Counted from the stretch's first letter, positions 8,862 to 18,094 are shown. The stretch: DNA of 64,000 bases from Paenibacillus alginolyticus DSM 5050 = NBRC 15375 (GCF_000422905.1 NZ_AUGY01000016.1:51185-115184), one strand, 5' to 3'. Translations and numbers: made by a program. The notes: a model not told the origin generated them from the sequence alone.

Positions 8862-10725
8862 ATTTGGCATGAACAGACGCAGCTGAAGCGTTCGGAATAC
8901 CCGTTTTTAGCATTTTTTCTAGTTCATCCGCACTTACGGGTGGACTAAACCAGTAGCCCTGCACCTCATTACAGCGATTCTCATGCAGGAAATGCAGTTG
9001 ATCTTCGGTTTCTACGCCTTCAGCAATGACCTTCAAGTTCAGATGGTGCGTCATCGCAATAATCGTGGCCACGATGGCCGCGTCATTCGGATCCACCATG
9101 ATATCTCGAACAAAGGAACGATCGATCTTCAGCTTATCAATCGGAAATTTCTTTAAGTAGTACAGCGAGCTGTAGCCTGTTCCAAAATCATCAATGCTTA
9201 CATTCACACCTAGCTCCTTAAGCTCTAGTAAGGACTGAATGGCGTGATCAACATCCATTGTCATGCTTTCGGTGATTTCAAGCTCCAAATACTGCGGATC
9301 AAGTCCTGTTTGTTCTAAAACATGTCTGATCTTGCCTTTGAGATTATGCTGGAAAAATTGCCGCATAGATAGATTCACAGATATCGGCATCATCGGATAC
9401 CCTTGATTCTGCCATGCTTTATTTTGCTTACATGCAGCGCGCAGTACCCACTCACCGATCGGAACGATCAATCCGGACTCTTCAGCAAAGGGTATGAAAT
9501 AGTTTGGAGAGATGAGGCCTTTCTCCGGATGATCCCAGCGAATCAAAGCTTCAACACCGACAATACGCCCCGTCTCAATGTCGACCTGTGGTTGATAGTA
9601 TAAGACGAACTCATCTCCGACAATCGCCCTGCGAAGCTCACTCTCCAGCTTGAGTCGATTTATTGAAACGGACTTCATGTCCGTATTGAAGATCTGAAAG
9701 TCGTTGCGCCCCTTCTCTTTGGCTCTGGCTAAAGCAATGTCTGCATATTTCATAAGTATATCCGCGTCATCGGCATCATCCGAGGATATCGCAACGCCGA
9801 TACTAGCTGTTATATGTAATTCATATTGTTCTAAAAGAAACGGCTTCTCGAGGACACGATTAATCTCTGCTATAACCGCAATTACGTCATTAGAATCGGC
9901 TACGTTCGTATAGAAAAAGGCAAATTCATCGCCTTCCGTACGTGCCAAATAATCATTGTCCGTGACACACCTCGTGAAACGTTCCGCCAGCTGCAGCAGC
10001 AGCATATTTCCATAATCATACCCAAAGCTGTCATTGACCAGCTTGAAGCGATCGATGTCCAAATAGAAGACTGCTACCTTTTGTCCAATGGATTTGGAAA
10101 TACTTAGCCGCTCATTCAAGTTATCTCGGAACATGCGCCTGTTCGGCAGACCTGTCATATCATCATAATAAGCCATATAGCGAACTTGTTCATCGCCGCG
10201 CTTACGTTCAGTGATATCCTGGCAAATCAGTATATTGCCTTTGGAATTAGGCTGCAAATCAACAGGAACAGCGGTAACGTTCAAATCCACTCGGTAGCCG
10301 CTTTTATGAATGACAGCTGTTTCGAAGGTAACAGGAGTCCCGCTTTTCACTTGTTCAAGCTGGCTGCTTGTCCGCTCCAGCTGTTCTTGTGTAACAAAGC
10401 TGATAAACGGTTGATTAAGCAGCTCATCTACGGAGTAGCCTAGGATCGTTTCTGCGGCTAGATTAATCCGAATAAATTTGCCCGCTTGATCAAAAATACC
10501 AATCGCATTCGGATTGTGCTCGAATAAGGAATCAAGCACATTCAAATACATGTGATCTCGCGGCATGTCCTTTTTTAAGGATTGTGTACTTCCACCCTTT
10601 CTAAACAGAACGACTAGCAGCACTAGTGAGGTAAGTAAACAATTCCATACAGCATACGGCTTTACGTAAAAGCTTACGAATATCGCGACTAACAAATATC
10701 CGCCAATATAGAGCCGGTTTTTCAC
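8860..10725 (-). CDS. Membrane PAS-GGDEF-EAL protein, probable c-di-GMP phosphodiesterase
   Basis: 621 residues: two N-terminal membrane helices (1-42), a PAS domain (about 60-180, IGIFDQAGKFIRINLAAETILGY), a GGDEF domain (about 185-345) and an EAL domain (about 355-610). The GGDEF signature is degenerate (EGDEF), so cyclase activity is doubtful although GTP binding could remain. The EAL domain keeps the expected catalytic residues: EALIRW, SVNLS, EITES, IDDFGTGYSS, DKLKIDRSF, AEGVET and EVQGYWF. The predicted role is therefore c-di-GMP hydrolysis controlled by PAS input. It starts 14 bp downstream of the histidine kinase gene and probably shares its transcript. Confidence 0.9.
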   Translation of the reverse strand: MKNRLYIGGYLLVAIFVSFYVKPYAVWNCLLTSLVLLVVLFRKGGSTQSLKKDMPRDHMYLNVLDSLFEHNPNAIGIFDQAGKFIRINLAAETILGYSVDELLNQPFISFVTQEQLERTSSQLEQVKSGTPVTFETAVIHKSGYRVDLNVTAVPVDLQPNSKGNILICQDITERKRGDEQVRYMAYYDDMTGLPNRRMFRDNLNERLSISKSIGQKVAVFYLDIDRFKLVNDSFGYDYGNMLLLQLAERFTRCVTDNDYLARTEGDEFAFFYTNVADSNDVIAVIAEINRVLEKPFLLEQYELHITASIGVAISSDDADDADILMKYADIALARAKEKGRNDFQIFNTDMKSVSINRLKLESELRRAIVGDEFVLYYQPQVDIETGRIVGVEALIRWDHPEKGLISPNYFIPFAEESGLIVPIGEWVLRAACKQNKAWQNQGYPMMPISVNLSMRQFFQHNLKGKIRHVLEQTGLDPQYLELEITESMTMDVDHAIQSLLELKELGVNVSIDDFGTGYSSLYYLKKFPIDKLKIDRSFVRDIMVDPNDAAIVATIIAMTHHLNLKVIAEGVETEDQLHFLHENRCNEVQGYWFSPPVSADELEKMLKTGIPNASAASVHAK

Positions 10726-10739
10726 AAATTAGCCTCCTC

Positions 10740-12274
10740 TTACTGCTCACTATAGGTAATAGGAAGCGTCACACTGACAACCGTTCCTTCTCCCACTTTA
10801 CTCTCAACAACAAACTGGCCATGATGATCCTCAATGATTTTATTCGTAATCATGATGCCAAGCCCAGTCCCTTTTTCCTTCGTTGTATAGAAAGGCTCTC
10901 CAAGTCTAGCCAGTGCATTATGCGGTATCCCATGCCCTCTATCTTGGAACAATACTCGCACGGCCTTGTCTTCAATTGAACATAGTTGAATATCGATTTG
11001 CCCGCCATCTGGCATTGCTTCCATCGCATTTTTGAGCAAATTAATGAAGGCTTGCTTCATTTGGTTTTCCTCACAAAGAACAAGCGGCAAATGATTCTCC
11101 ATAGCAACAACGAATTGAATATTACTAATAATGGCTTGTGTTTCAAGCAGGGTTATGACACTTTTAATTATATTCTCGATACTTTTGGGCTGGTAGTGTA
11201 TGAATTGCGGCTTAGCCAGAACGAGCATCTCTGTCGTAATCAGCTCGATCCGTTCTAGTTCGGACATCATAATATCGTAGTATTCTTTCTTATTTGCAGC
11301 ACCCTGCTGAAGAAATTGCATAAATCCCTTGAGCGTAGTCAATGGGTTACGAATTTCGTGAGCAACCCCAGCAGCAAGCTGCCCGATAAGGGACATCTTG
11401 TCTGACTTGCGGAGCAGCTCTTCTGTGCCCTGCCGCTGAGTAATATCAATAAATGATAGGACAACTCCAATGATTTGATCTTGATCCAAGATCGGCGAAA
11501 TCATATATTCAACCGGGAACGAGTCTCCATTTTTTTTGTAAAAGAGCTCGTTTGTACACTCACAAACCCCTTCAAGCATCGTTCGATATAAAACTTTTTC
11601 ATACTTGAGTTGCAAATCTTCACCAGTACCATACGCACGTGTCAAAACCTGATAAGGATTCTTTCCCATCATTTCTTCGTAGGTGTACCCCGTTAAGCAC
11701 TCCGCCGCTTTATTCCAAAACGTAGTGCCAAAATGCTCATCGATGCCAAACAAGCCCTCTGAGACGGCATTTAGAATGAGTTGATTTTGGTTTTGATTCA
11801 GCAGGGATTGATAACTGCGCTTACTTTCCTCAAGCTTCTGCTCCAAACGCTTTCTTTCTGATACATCTTGAATCTGAACCCATGTAAGGCTAGGATTAGC
11901 ATCCGTATCACGAACGATGGAAACTTGAACCATTCCCCAAATGATGGAACCATCCTTATGGACATAGCGATTCTCTTTTTGAGAAGATATCCGCTCGCCA
12001 AGAAAGGTCTGTTTACATAGTTCTTCATAGATTGCCACATCTTCAAGATGGGAAATCTCTTGAATCGGCAGACCAATCAGTTCTTCTTCTGTGTAGCCTA
12101 AAAGGCGGCAAAATGATGTATTCACCCTGAGTAACCTGCCGCCAGACTAACGATTGCCATTGCGATGAGTTCGCAGCCAAACAATTGATGATACAGCTCT
12201 TGGCTTGTGAGCAGCTTTAGTTCCGAAGCAATTGACTTTCCCGTTTCTGATTGGTTCCCCATGAAATCAACCAT
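10740..12274 (-). pseudogene. PAS-PAS histidine kinase interrupted by a one-base frameshift
   Basis: The main frame (10740-12125, 461 codons) contains the end of a PAS domain, a second PAS (about residues 115-230), a HisKA box AAGVAHEIRNPLTTLKG and an HATPase_c with DRGHGIP and GTGLGIMI. It begins abruptly inside the first PAS at a GTG lacking a ribosome site. A second frame starts at ATG 12274 behind GAGAGG, encodes 50 residues including LYHQLFGCELIAMAIVSL, and stops at 12122. Adding one base near 12141-12143 joins them as AIVSL-x-GRLLRVNTSF, a normal PAS core. The total length is 3n+2, as expected for a single deletion. The kinase has no partner regulator and resembles sporulation phosphorelay kinases. 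It could be a pseudogene, a recoded gene or a sequencing error. Confidence 0.8.
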
Positions 12275-12376
12275 GCGCCACATCCTCTCAATGAAGGAAG
12301 AATGATCGTATCCGTCATGGACTACTTTCTACATGATCCGCGCTTTTTCCTGCTAAGCAGACACAAAACAATGAAA

Positions 12377-12401
12377 AAAGAGTCAGATTCCCTGACTCTT
12401 T
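12377..12401 (-). terminator. Terminator after the DUF423 gene
   Basis: AAAGAGTCAG (12377-12386) / CTGACTCTTT (12392-12401) with a five-base loop and a T-run on the minus strand. It lies 9 bp past the DUF423 stop and insulates the kinase gene. Confidence 0.85.
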
Positions 12402-12409
12402 CCAATTTA

Positions 12410-12775
12410 TTATTTGTAAGCAGCTATGGCCAGAAGTATCCATCCAACCAAGAAACTCAGTCCGCCTAACGGGGTAATAGGTCCAAAAACCTTGAGTCCA
12501 GTCAAACTCAGCGCATATAAACTTCCTGAGAATAGGATAATCCCAATAAAAATGGCCCACCCTGAGGCGTTCACCATAGAGCTATTTGCCAGTTTATCCG
12601 ACAATAAAGCAATAAGGATGAGCGCTATAGCATGAATCATGTGATATTGTACACCGGTCTGAAACACATCGATCTTATCCGGAATCCTTTGTTTCAAATA
12701 ATGAGCCCCAAACGCGCCTAGAGCAACAGAAAGAAACGCATTCACACTGCCTAACAGTAAAAAAAGTTTCATCAT
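12410..12775 (-). CDS. DUF423 small integral membrane protein (YwdK-like)
   Basis: 121 residues with four predicted membrane helices. The family signatures are visible: ALGAFGAHYLKQ near residue 18, TGVQYHMIHAIALI near 40, FSGSLYALSLTG near 80 and GPITPLGGLSFLVGW near 95. Length and motifs match DUF423 proteins such as B. subtilis YwdK. The molecular function of the family is unknown. It is monocistronic, and the methionine at residue 2 is an equally good start. Confidence 0.88.
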   Translation of the reverse strand: MMKLFLLLGSVNAFLSVALGAFGAHYLKQRIPDKIDVFQTGVQYHMIHAIALILIALLSDKLANSSMVNASGWAIFIGIILFSGSLYALSLTGLKVFGPITPLGGLSFLVGWILLAIAAYK

Positions 12776-12811
12776 TTTCGTCTTCTTTCCTTCCGTAACG
12801 ATTGAATTTAC

Positions 12812-13114
12812 TTACTCTACTTCGCCAATATCATGCTGTCCGACAATTAACCGTACGGGCTCCAAAAAAACACGAGTTACCGAAGGCTTTTTAATAAGAT
12901 CGAGCTCAATGTCTACAATCTTGTTACGAGCGGTTTTGCCTTCTCTTTTGTCATAAACAACATCAAATTGCTTCAGGCCAAGTTGATAAATCACAACAGA
13001 TGAACCAATCGTTAATGCATTCGATTCAAAATCGCCATGGTCAAATAATACCTCAGACAAAATCTCTTCATTCATATCCACAATCGTAACATACTGGAAA
13101 AATTGGTAACGCAT
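12812..13114 (-). CDS. Hypothetical protein, 100 residues
   Basis: Not recognised. A cytoplasmic-looking mixed alpha/beta protein (FQYVTIVDMNEEI at the start, VRLIVGQHDIGEVE at the end) with no cysteine and no membrane segment. AAAGGGGGA lies 9 bp before the ATG, which supports translation. It is flanked by the DUF423 gene (37 bp downstream) and the AEC transporter on the same strand. Codon use looks like that of its neighbours. Confidence 0.7.
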   Translation of the reverse strand: MRYQFFQYVTIVDMNEEILSEVLFDHGDFESNALTIGSSVVIYQLGLKQFDVVYDKREGKTARNKIVDIELDLIKKPSVTRVFLEPVRLIVGQHDIGEVE

Positions 13115-13203
13115 TAAGGATGTCCCCCTTTATAGATAAGTATGGTTACCTATTCGCTGAAAAATGTCGAAATTCCTGCTAATTTCATGATTCCCCTCTA
13201 TGT

Positions 13204-14124
13204 TCATATAAAATTCAAACAAAAGATAACAACTGGGATTGTAAACATGCTAAATAAAGTTGAAGTAAAGACTGCCTGTGAAGAAAACTCCGGTTCATTC
13301 TCATATTCAATGGCCAGCAGCACGCTGCTTAGAGAGGTGGGCACAGCACATGAGAGGATCAATGCTTTAGCCGTAATTCCTTCAATCCCGAGCAGCCAAA
13401 CAACGAAAAATCCAAGCAGCGGTCCTATGGCAAGTCTTAATATATTTGAAACAAGCACATTGGAAAAATGAAATTCCCATTTCATGCCGCCAAGCTGCAC
13501 TCCCAGGGTTAATAAGGCTGTCGCCATAAAGGCATTTGAAATATACTGCAGCGGGATATGAATCGATCCTGGTACAGGTAAATGGAAATATCGCAGCAGA
13601 AGCGCAATCGGAATGGCATAAATGACCGGTAAGGAAAGAATGGTCTTCATCGTTGCTTTCCAGGTTGACTTATGTGCATTTAAGGTATAGATGCCATATG
13701 TATTGGGAATTAACGTTTGCATAATCATGATCACGATTTGGATAGATAAGGTATAAGCATTCCCAGCAAAAACAGTTTGATTCAGCGGCAGTGCGTAATT
13801 AGCGCTATTATAAAAAATCACGCTATTTCGCATGGCAATACGCATACCTCGCTGCATCTTTTTCAACCGAATAATGACCTCAATGCTAGCAAAAAGAAGA
13901 CTAAAGAAAAGGACAAAAAACAAGAGAACCTGCATTAACACATGCAAGTTCATTTCGGACTCATACAGCTTAACAAAAACGAGCGCAGGAGAAAAAACGT
14001 AGAAATTAAGCTTCGACAATGTCTTAATATCGATTTGAAAAGCGCGGTACATCGCCGCGCCAATTGCGATCATTATACTAATAGGTACAATGTTATTCAC
14101 TAAAATGTATATGAAATAACTCAT
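13204..14124 (-). CDS. AEC family transporter (auxin efflux carrier-like)
   Basis: 306 residues, about ten hydrophobic helices in two halves, with the family's YNSANYALPLNQTVFG-like segment (about residues 110-125) and the C-terminal CAVPTSLSSVLLAIEY motif. AEC proteins are secondary transporters of organic acids such as malate or malonate, or of amino acids; the substrate here is unknown. GAGGATCTGGA precedes the ATG. It starts 36 bp after the OhrR/MarR gene on the same strand, so the two may be co-transcribed and co-regulated. Confidence 0.88.
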   Translation of the reverse strand: MSYFIYILVNNIVPISIMIAIGAAMYRAFQIDIKTLSKLNFYVFSPALVFVKLYESEMNLHVLMQVLLFFVLFFSLLFASIEVIIRLKKMQRGMRIAMRNSVIFYNSANYALPLNQTVFAGNAYTLSIQIVIMIMQTLIPNTYGIYTLNAHKSTWKATMKTILSLPVIYAIPIALLLRYFHLPVPGSIHIPLQYISNAFMATALLTLGVQLGGMKWEFHFSNVLVSNILRLAIGPLLGFFVVWLLGIEGITAKALILSCAVPTSLSSVLLAIEYENEPEFSSQAVFTSTLFSMFTIPVVIFCLNFI

Positions 14125-14160
14125 TCCAGATCCTCAATTCAAAAAACCTATAGTCGTTCC

Positions 14161-14601
14161 TTAATCGAACGCATTTACGCTGCTAATAATACGTTTTAAC
14201 TGTTCATTGAATTTGTAAATTTCTTCAGGAGATAACCCGCTTGACGCAAGCAGCGACTGTGGAATACAAAGCGCCTTCTCGTAAAGGGCAAGACCCGCTT
14301 CTGTAATTTGAATATTCACGACACGTTCATCTTCAGAAGATCGTTTCCTTTGAACCAATTGCTGAGCTTCCATCCGCTTAAGCATAGGTGTCAAAGTACC
14401 CGAATCCAGATCGAGCTTCTCACTAAGCTCTTTGACTGTGCTTTCCTTTTGATCCCAGAGAACCAATAGCACCAAATATTGCGGATAAGTGATCCCCAAA
14501 CCTTCAAGAAAAGGGCGATACATCCGAGTAATGGCTCTAGAACTTGCATATAGACTAAAGCACAGCTGATTTTCTAGCTTTAAAAATTCACTGCTGCTCA
14601 T
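14161..14601 (-). CDS. OhrR/MarR family redox-sensing repressor
   Basis: 146 residues with a winged-helix MarR fold: LTY-like GITYPQYLVLLVLWD, recognition helix DLDSGTLTPMLKRMEAQQLV and wing RKRSSEDERVVNIQ. The N-terminal NQLCFSLYASSR carries the single peroxidatic cysteine at residue 14 that OhrR uses to sense organic peroxides; a second cysteine in CIPQSLL suggests possible two-cysteine chemistry. A palindrome overlaps its own -10 region (14630-14656), fitting autorepression. No ohr peroxidase gene is visible nearby; the divergent neighbour is the isoprenoid-synthase-like gene, which may be the regulated target. Confidence 0.88.
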   Translation of the reverse strand: MSSSEFLKLENQLCFSLYASSRAITRMYRPFLEGLGITYPQYLVLLVLWDQKESTVKELSEKLDLDSGTLTPMLKRMEAQQLVQRKRSSEDERVVNIQITEAGLALYEKALCIPQSLLASSGLSPEEIYKFNEQLKRIISSVNAFD

Positions 14602-14629
14602 TGGATTGGTTTCCTTTCTGTTCAGTCAT

Positions 14630-14682
14630 ATTGTAAACAATCGATTTGTTTCAAATGTATATAAAATTAATCCCTCTGTCAA
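14630..14682 (-). promoter_or_regulatory. Promoter and palindromic operator of the OhrR-type gene
   Basis: A minus-strand -35 TTGACA (complement of 14677-14682) is followed after 15-17 bp by TATACA/TACATT. The imperfect palindrome ATTGTAAACAA-N5-TTGTTTCAAAT (14630-14656) covers the -10 and start region, an expected position for autorepression by a MarR-family dimer. It also lies about 105 bp upstream of the divergent 14761 gene. Confidence 0.55.
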
Positions 14683-14760
14683 GAAAAATACTAATTGTAT
14701 ACGCCGTGAATTCGTGCTAGTCTAGTTTCAAGAATCTACCAATAAAGGGGGTAATGACCT

Positions 14761-15693
14761 GTGAACTGCTTCCTTGCTCATGAGAAAGATCTCGCTGACG
14801 TATTTGCAGAGGCAGAACACATCATTAGCACATTTCCAACACCGTTAGATCACCTCGGACTTGCCTATCTAGCTACATTTGACGGGAGAAAAGAAGAAAG
14901 CACTAAAAATTATATCTGTTACCTTCTTCCATATTGGATGAAAGACATTACTGAACTGCCGCCAGAGTCGATGAATAAACTCTCATTAGCGAATGTATTC
15001 GTAATGCTCTACTATTTTATACAAGACGATATTATGGATTCAGCCAAAGGTGAGCATAAGGACAAGCTGCCGCTTGCCAATTTATTTCATATGCATTTCC
15101 TATCCATTTATAGAGAAATGTTCCCTGCGGGGTCGCCTTTCTGGAGTTACTATGAGACGTATCTCACAGAATGGTCTGAAGCTGTTTCCAATGAGCAGCA
15201 ATCCGATTACTTCCATCAAGACATTGTCAAGGTCGCTAAGAAAGCAAGTCCAGTCAAAAATGCCAGCACCGGCGCTCTTCTATTAGCCAATCAAGATCAC
15301 CTTATCCCTATCGTCACTTCAGCTGTTGAACAAACACTTATCACTTTACAAATGCTGGATGATTGGGCTGACTGGGAAGAAGATTTGGAAGAAGGATCTT
15401 ACAACTGCTTATTAGCTTCGATGCGTAAGCGTATGCAGCTTTCAACGGATAGTACTATATTGCCAGAAATGGTGAAGCAGCAGCTGTATGTACATGACTT
15501 TCTGGATTTCTATGGGCAAATCGCTATTACTCATCATGAGCAATTACTAGACTTGCAAATATCTATGACACGAATGATCAATTTCCATGATTCTCTTGTG
15601 CAAAACATACAAAAAGTCGCACTGGAAATCAAAGAAAATAGAAAAATGTTAACATTAGGTGGATTCTATTATTTTTTGTCGAAATCTAGTTGA
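14761..15693 (+). CDS. Class I isoprenoid-synthase-like enzyme
   Basis: 310 residues, all helical. An aspartate-rich DDIMD lies at 89-93 inside YYFIQDDIMD and a second, DDWADWEED, at 200-208. The spacing of about 110 residues is that of the two Mg-binding motifs of trans-prenyltransferases and terpene synthases. VKVAKKASPVKNASTG (about 156-171) resembles the basic mid-helix region. The start is GTG behind AAAGGGGG; an overlapping ATG is in a different frame and stops at once. The likely chemistry is ionisation or coupling of an allylic diphosphate, but the product is unknown. It is followed by an NHLP-type peptide gene 80 bp downstream and is divergent from an OhrR-type repressor. Similarity is at motif level only. 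Confidence 0.65.
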   Translation: MNCFLAHEKDLADVFAEAEHIISTFPTPLDHLGLAYLATFDGRKEESTKNYICYLLPYWMKDITELPPESMNKLSLANVFVMLYYFIQDDIMDSAKGEHKDKLPLANLFHMHFLSIYREMFPAGSPFWSYYETYLTEWSEAVSNEQQSDYFHQDIVKVAKKASPVKNASTGALLLANQDHLIPIVTSAVEQTLITLQMLDDWADWEEDLEEGSYNCLLASMRKRMQLSTDSTILPEMVKQQLYVHDFLDFYGQIAITHHEQLLDLQISMTRMINFHDSLVQNIQKVALEIKENRKMLTLGGFYYFLSKSS

Positions 15694-15722
15694 TATTGGT
15701 AGATTATTCCGAATATTCATGC

Positions 15723-15760
15723 TACAATTTGTCTTGTAGGTAAAATTACCTAATTGACAA
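15723..15760 (+). promoter_or_regulatory. -10-like TACAAT and extended inverted repeat before the NHLP gene
   Basis: TACAAT (15723-15728) is immediately followed by TTGTC-N3-TAGGTAA-AA-TTACCTA-N3-GACAA (15729-15760). The right arm abuts the GGAG ribosome site (15761-15764) of the peptide gene. It could be an operator or a 5'-UTR hairpin that controls access to the ribosome site. No good -35 is visible. Confidence 0.5.
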
Positions 15761-15773
15761 GGAGTGATTAGTA

Positions 15774-16013
15774 ATGTCGACCAATGGAATTTTAAAAGAG
15801 AAAATTATTCAAAAAGCTTGGGAAGATGAAGCATTCAAGAACCAACTTATTGCTAATCCCAAAGCCGCGCTAAAACAAGCTTTTGGCATTACACTCCCAG
15901 ATGACATCAAAGTTAAAGCGGTTGAAGAAACCTCAACGGAGTTTGTTCTCGTCATCCCTACGAATCCTGCAAAAGTATTAGTTACTACGAATGCCGTTGA
16001 AAATATGTGGTAA
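15774..16013 (+). CDS. NHLP (nitrile hydratase-like leader) family peptide, possible RiPP precursor
   Basis: 79 residues. Residues 7-60 (KEKIIQKAWEDEAFKNQL, NPKAALKQAFGITLPDDI, VKAVEETS..FVLVIPTNP) match the NHLP leader family, which derives from the nitrile hydratase alpha subunit and serves as leader for some ribosomal peptides. The C-terminus (VLVTTNAVENMW) is short and lacks the Gly-Gly or similar processing site of classic NHLP precursors, so a core of at most about 10 residues, or a non-RiPP role, must be considered. GGAG lies 9 bp before the ATG. A strong terminator follows. The isoprenoid-synthase-like gene upstream is the obvious candidate partner. No peptidase-ABC exporter or cyclodehydratase is visible nearby. 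Confidence 0.8.
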   Translation: MSTNGILKEKIIQKAWEDEAFKNQLIANPKAALKQAFGITLPDDIKVKAVEETSTEFVLVIPTNPAKVLVTTNAVENMW

Positions 16014-16023
16014 AACGAATATG

Positions 16024-16060
16024 AAATAGGTGCTGTGCTTTGTTAGCACAGCACCTATTT
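16024..16060 (+). terminator. Terminator after the NHLP gene
   Basis: A perfect 16-bp stem (16024-16039 / 16045-16060), loop TTGTT, followed by TTATTT. It is symmetrical enough to serve the convergent histidine kinase too, whose stop lies at its edge. Confidence 0.93.
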
Positions 16061-17956
16061 TTATTTAACAGCAATGGAGGGAAAACAGAGAATTACCTCC
16101 GTCCCTATATATCTCTGACTTTGGAACTCAATATGTCCCTGCATCGCCTCAATGATTCGAAAAGTAATCATGAGTCCAAGTCCTGTCCCCTTTGTTTTTG
16201 TTGAATAATAGGGTTCCCCTAATTTGATCAACTGCGCGGGTTCAATCCCCTCACCGTTATCTTTGATATGAATATAAACCTTCTCCTGTTTAACATATGC
16301 CCATATATGAATTTGACCATCAACCTGAAAGGCTTCAATGCTATTTTTGATAATGTTAATCAGCACTTGCTTCAATTTCGAAGCATTTCCGCGTAAATAT
16401 AAATCATTAGGAACACTAACGGTTATCCGCCCGCCATGCAAGGTGGCTAGCGGAACAATAATACCTTCAATCTGGTTAATTTCCTTGGAAACATTTAAAT
16501 CAACGAGATCATCAAGCTGTGGCTTGGCAAATGTCAGGAAATCCGTGATAATTACAGAAGCCCGATCTAATTCTTCTATCGCGATGCCCATATATTCTTT
16601 GTTCTTATCATCTGTTCTAGCAGCAATAAGCTGTAAGAAACCTCGTGTTACCTGCAGAGGATTTCTCACCTCATGAGCGACAGATGCGGCCAACGAGCTT
16701 ATCATTTCCATCTTATCCGAGAGCTGAAGCTGATGGTTATAGAATTCTAATTCCTTGGAATAGTTAATCATATGTTCCTGATTGATGGCAAAGCGCCTGC
16801 CTAGTACGACAATAGTGGCAATAATAAATCCTACAACTCCCCATTTCCAGAAGAAAAACTGATAGTTTTGAGAACTAGAATAGAAGCATATAAGGTCTAG
16901 TGTACTCATAAAAGCTAACAAGAAAAAACCGGATGAGAAAATAACAGCTTCCTTGTTCCCTCTTCGTACAAACATAATGGAGAAACCAATCATTAAAATG
17001 AACTGACTAATCATAATAATTCCTAAAACGTTAACCGAAACAAATGAATAAGCTTTGCTAAAACGATAATCATTGAGTTGATTAACGAGCATAAAAGTAA
17101 TTGAAAAAATTGAATACATAACCTGGAATTTTCTAAACCAACGAATCAGTTTATATTTGCCGTCATCAATTATTTTTTCAAAATAATAAGTGAGTGTCGG
17201 CAAGAAAACGGCAAGCGATATATCAAACAAAGCAATATATAAACCACCATAGTTCGTAAAGTTAGTGTACATGAAAGCGGAATATGTAATAAAAATAGTT
17301 CCAAGCGTTAAACTAAGTACACTAACTAAAACCCAGCTTATAAGTTGAACTTTTCTCAGGAAGAAAGAACCTAGCGGTATCATCACAGCCACGAAGAGAA
17401 AGACACACCCTAGTATAATGTCCGGCAAATCCTGAAATACAAATGTTCGCATCAAAGCCGTATAATTATCCAGCTTAATTGCTGAATGTATACCCAAGCG
17501 ATCCATGTTTGTCTCCAGCTTTAAATAAACGACTTCCCCTCCATCCTCAATGCTAATAGGAAATAAACTTCTTTGACTATCATATGGAAAATCAAACTTG
17601 GTTTCTCGAACTAAGCGATCACCAATATACACCCAAAGGTTCTGCGTATGAATTCCTTCAATGTATATGCCATAGTCTTTAGGTATATGGGATGGAAGTT
17701 GGAGTTTAATCCATGCCGAAGAAACTTCTTCCGGTTTCTCAGGAGATGATTCGCCGTTATTGACTTTAATCCAATGATTGGAGGAAGCAGCAATTACTCC
17801 TTCTAGACCCCCTGGCGGGTCGCCCCACATGATGCTCCACTCTGGGATCGCTTTCAAATCCGCTTTCTCTTCGGCATAGGCATTGGAAGACATAAATCCA
17901 CAACAAATAATCATAATCAACATCGTTTTCCAGAGTTCTCGAGATATTCGTTTCAT
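16061..17956 (-). CDS. 7TM-DISM-type membrane histidine kinase (orphan)
   Basis: 631 residues: a signal peptide ending near SNAYAEEK, an extracytoplasmic beta-rich domain (about 30-165), seven transmembrane helices (about 170-390), a short coiled linker, a HisKA box SLAASVAHEVRNPLQVTRGF (H about 420) and an HATPase_c with NIIKNSIEAF, DNGEGI and GTGLGLMI. This is the 7TMR-DISM architecture, which senses an extracellular ligand, often a sugar-like molecule. No response regulator is adjacent, and the kinase core resembles KinA/B-type phosphorelay kinases, so input to sporulation or another distant regulator is a reasonable inference. Confidence 0.9.
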   Translation of the reverse strand: MKRISRELWKTMLIMIICCGFMSSNAYAEEKADLKAIPEWSIMWGDPPGGLEGVIAASSNHWIKVNNGESSPEKPEEVSSAWIKLQLPSHIPKDYGIYIEGIHTQNLWVYIGDRLVRETKFDFPYDSQRSLFPISIEDGGEVVYLKLETNMDRLGIHSAIKLDNYTALMRTFVFQDLPDIILGCVFLFVAVMIPLGSFFLRKVQLISWVLVSVLSLTLGTIFITYSAFMYTNFTNYGGLYIALFDISLAVFLPTLTYYFEKIIDDGKYKLIRWFRKFQVMYSIFSITFMLVNQLNDYRFSKAYSFVSVNVLGIIMISQFILMIGFSIMFVRRGNKEAVIFSSGFFLLAFMSTLDLICFYSSSQNYQFFFWKWGVVGFIIATIVVLGRRFAINQEHMINYSKELEFYNHQLQLSDKMEMISSLAASVAHEVRNPLQVTRGFLQLIAARTDDKNKEYMGIAIEELDRASVIITDFLTFAKPQLDDLVDLNVSKEINQIEGIIVPLATLHGGRITVSVPNDLYLRGNASKLKQVLINIIKNSIEAFQVDGQIHIWAYVKQEKVYIHIKDNGEGIEPAQLIKLGEPYYSTKTKGTGLGLMITFRIIEAMQGHIEFQSQRYIGTEVILCFPSIAVK

Positions 17957-18069
17957 TTATTTTCCTCCCCCGAAGAAAACTGTAAGTAATTAACAATATA
18001 AATTCGACAGGTTTCTTTTCATTCCCTTTTTATTTCATGGTAAACATTTGAAAAACAAAACATAAACAA

Positions 18070-18094
18070 CCCCCTGTGTAATAACATCAGGGGG
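18070..18094 (-). terminator. Terminator of the catabolic operon
   Basis: CCCCCTG (18070-18076) / CAGGGGG (18088-18094), followed on the minus strand by TTGTTTATGTTTTG. It lies 28 bp past the amidohydrolase stop. Confidence 0.75.

Noticed and set aside
12315..12560. Minus-strand ORF overlapping the DUF423 gene
   Set aside because: A different-frame shadow of a well-supported gene, and it contains the terminator.
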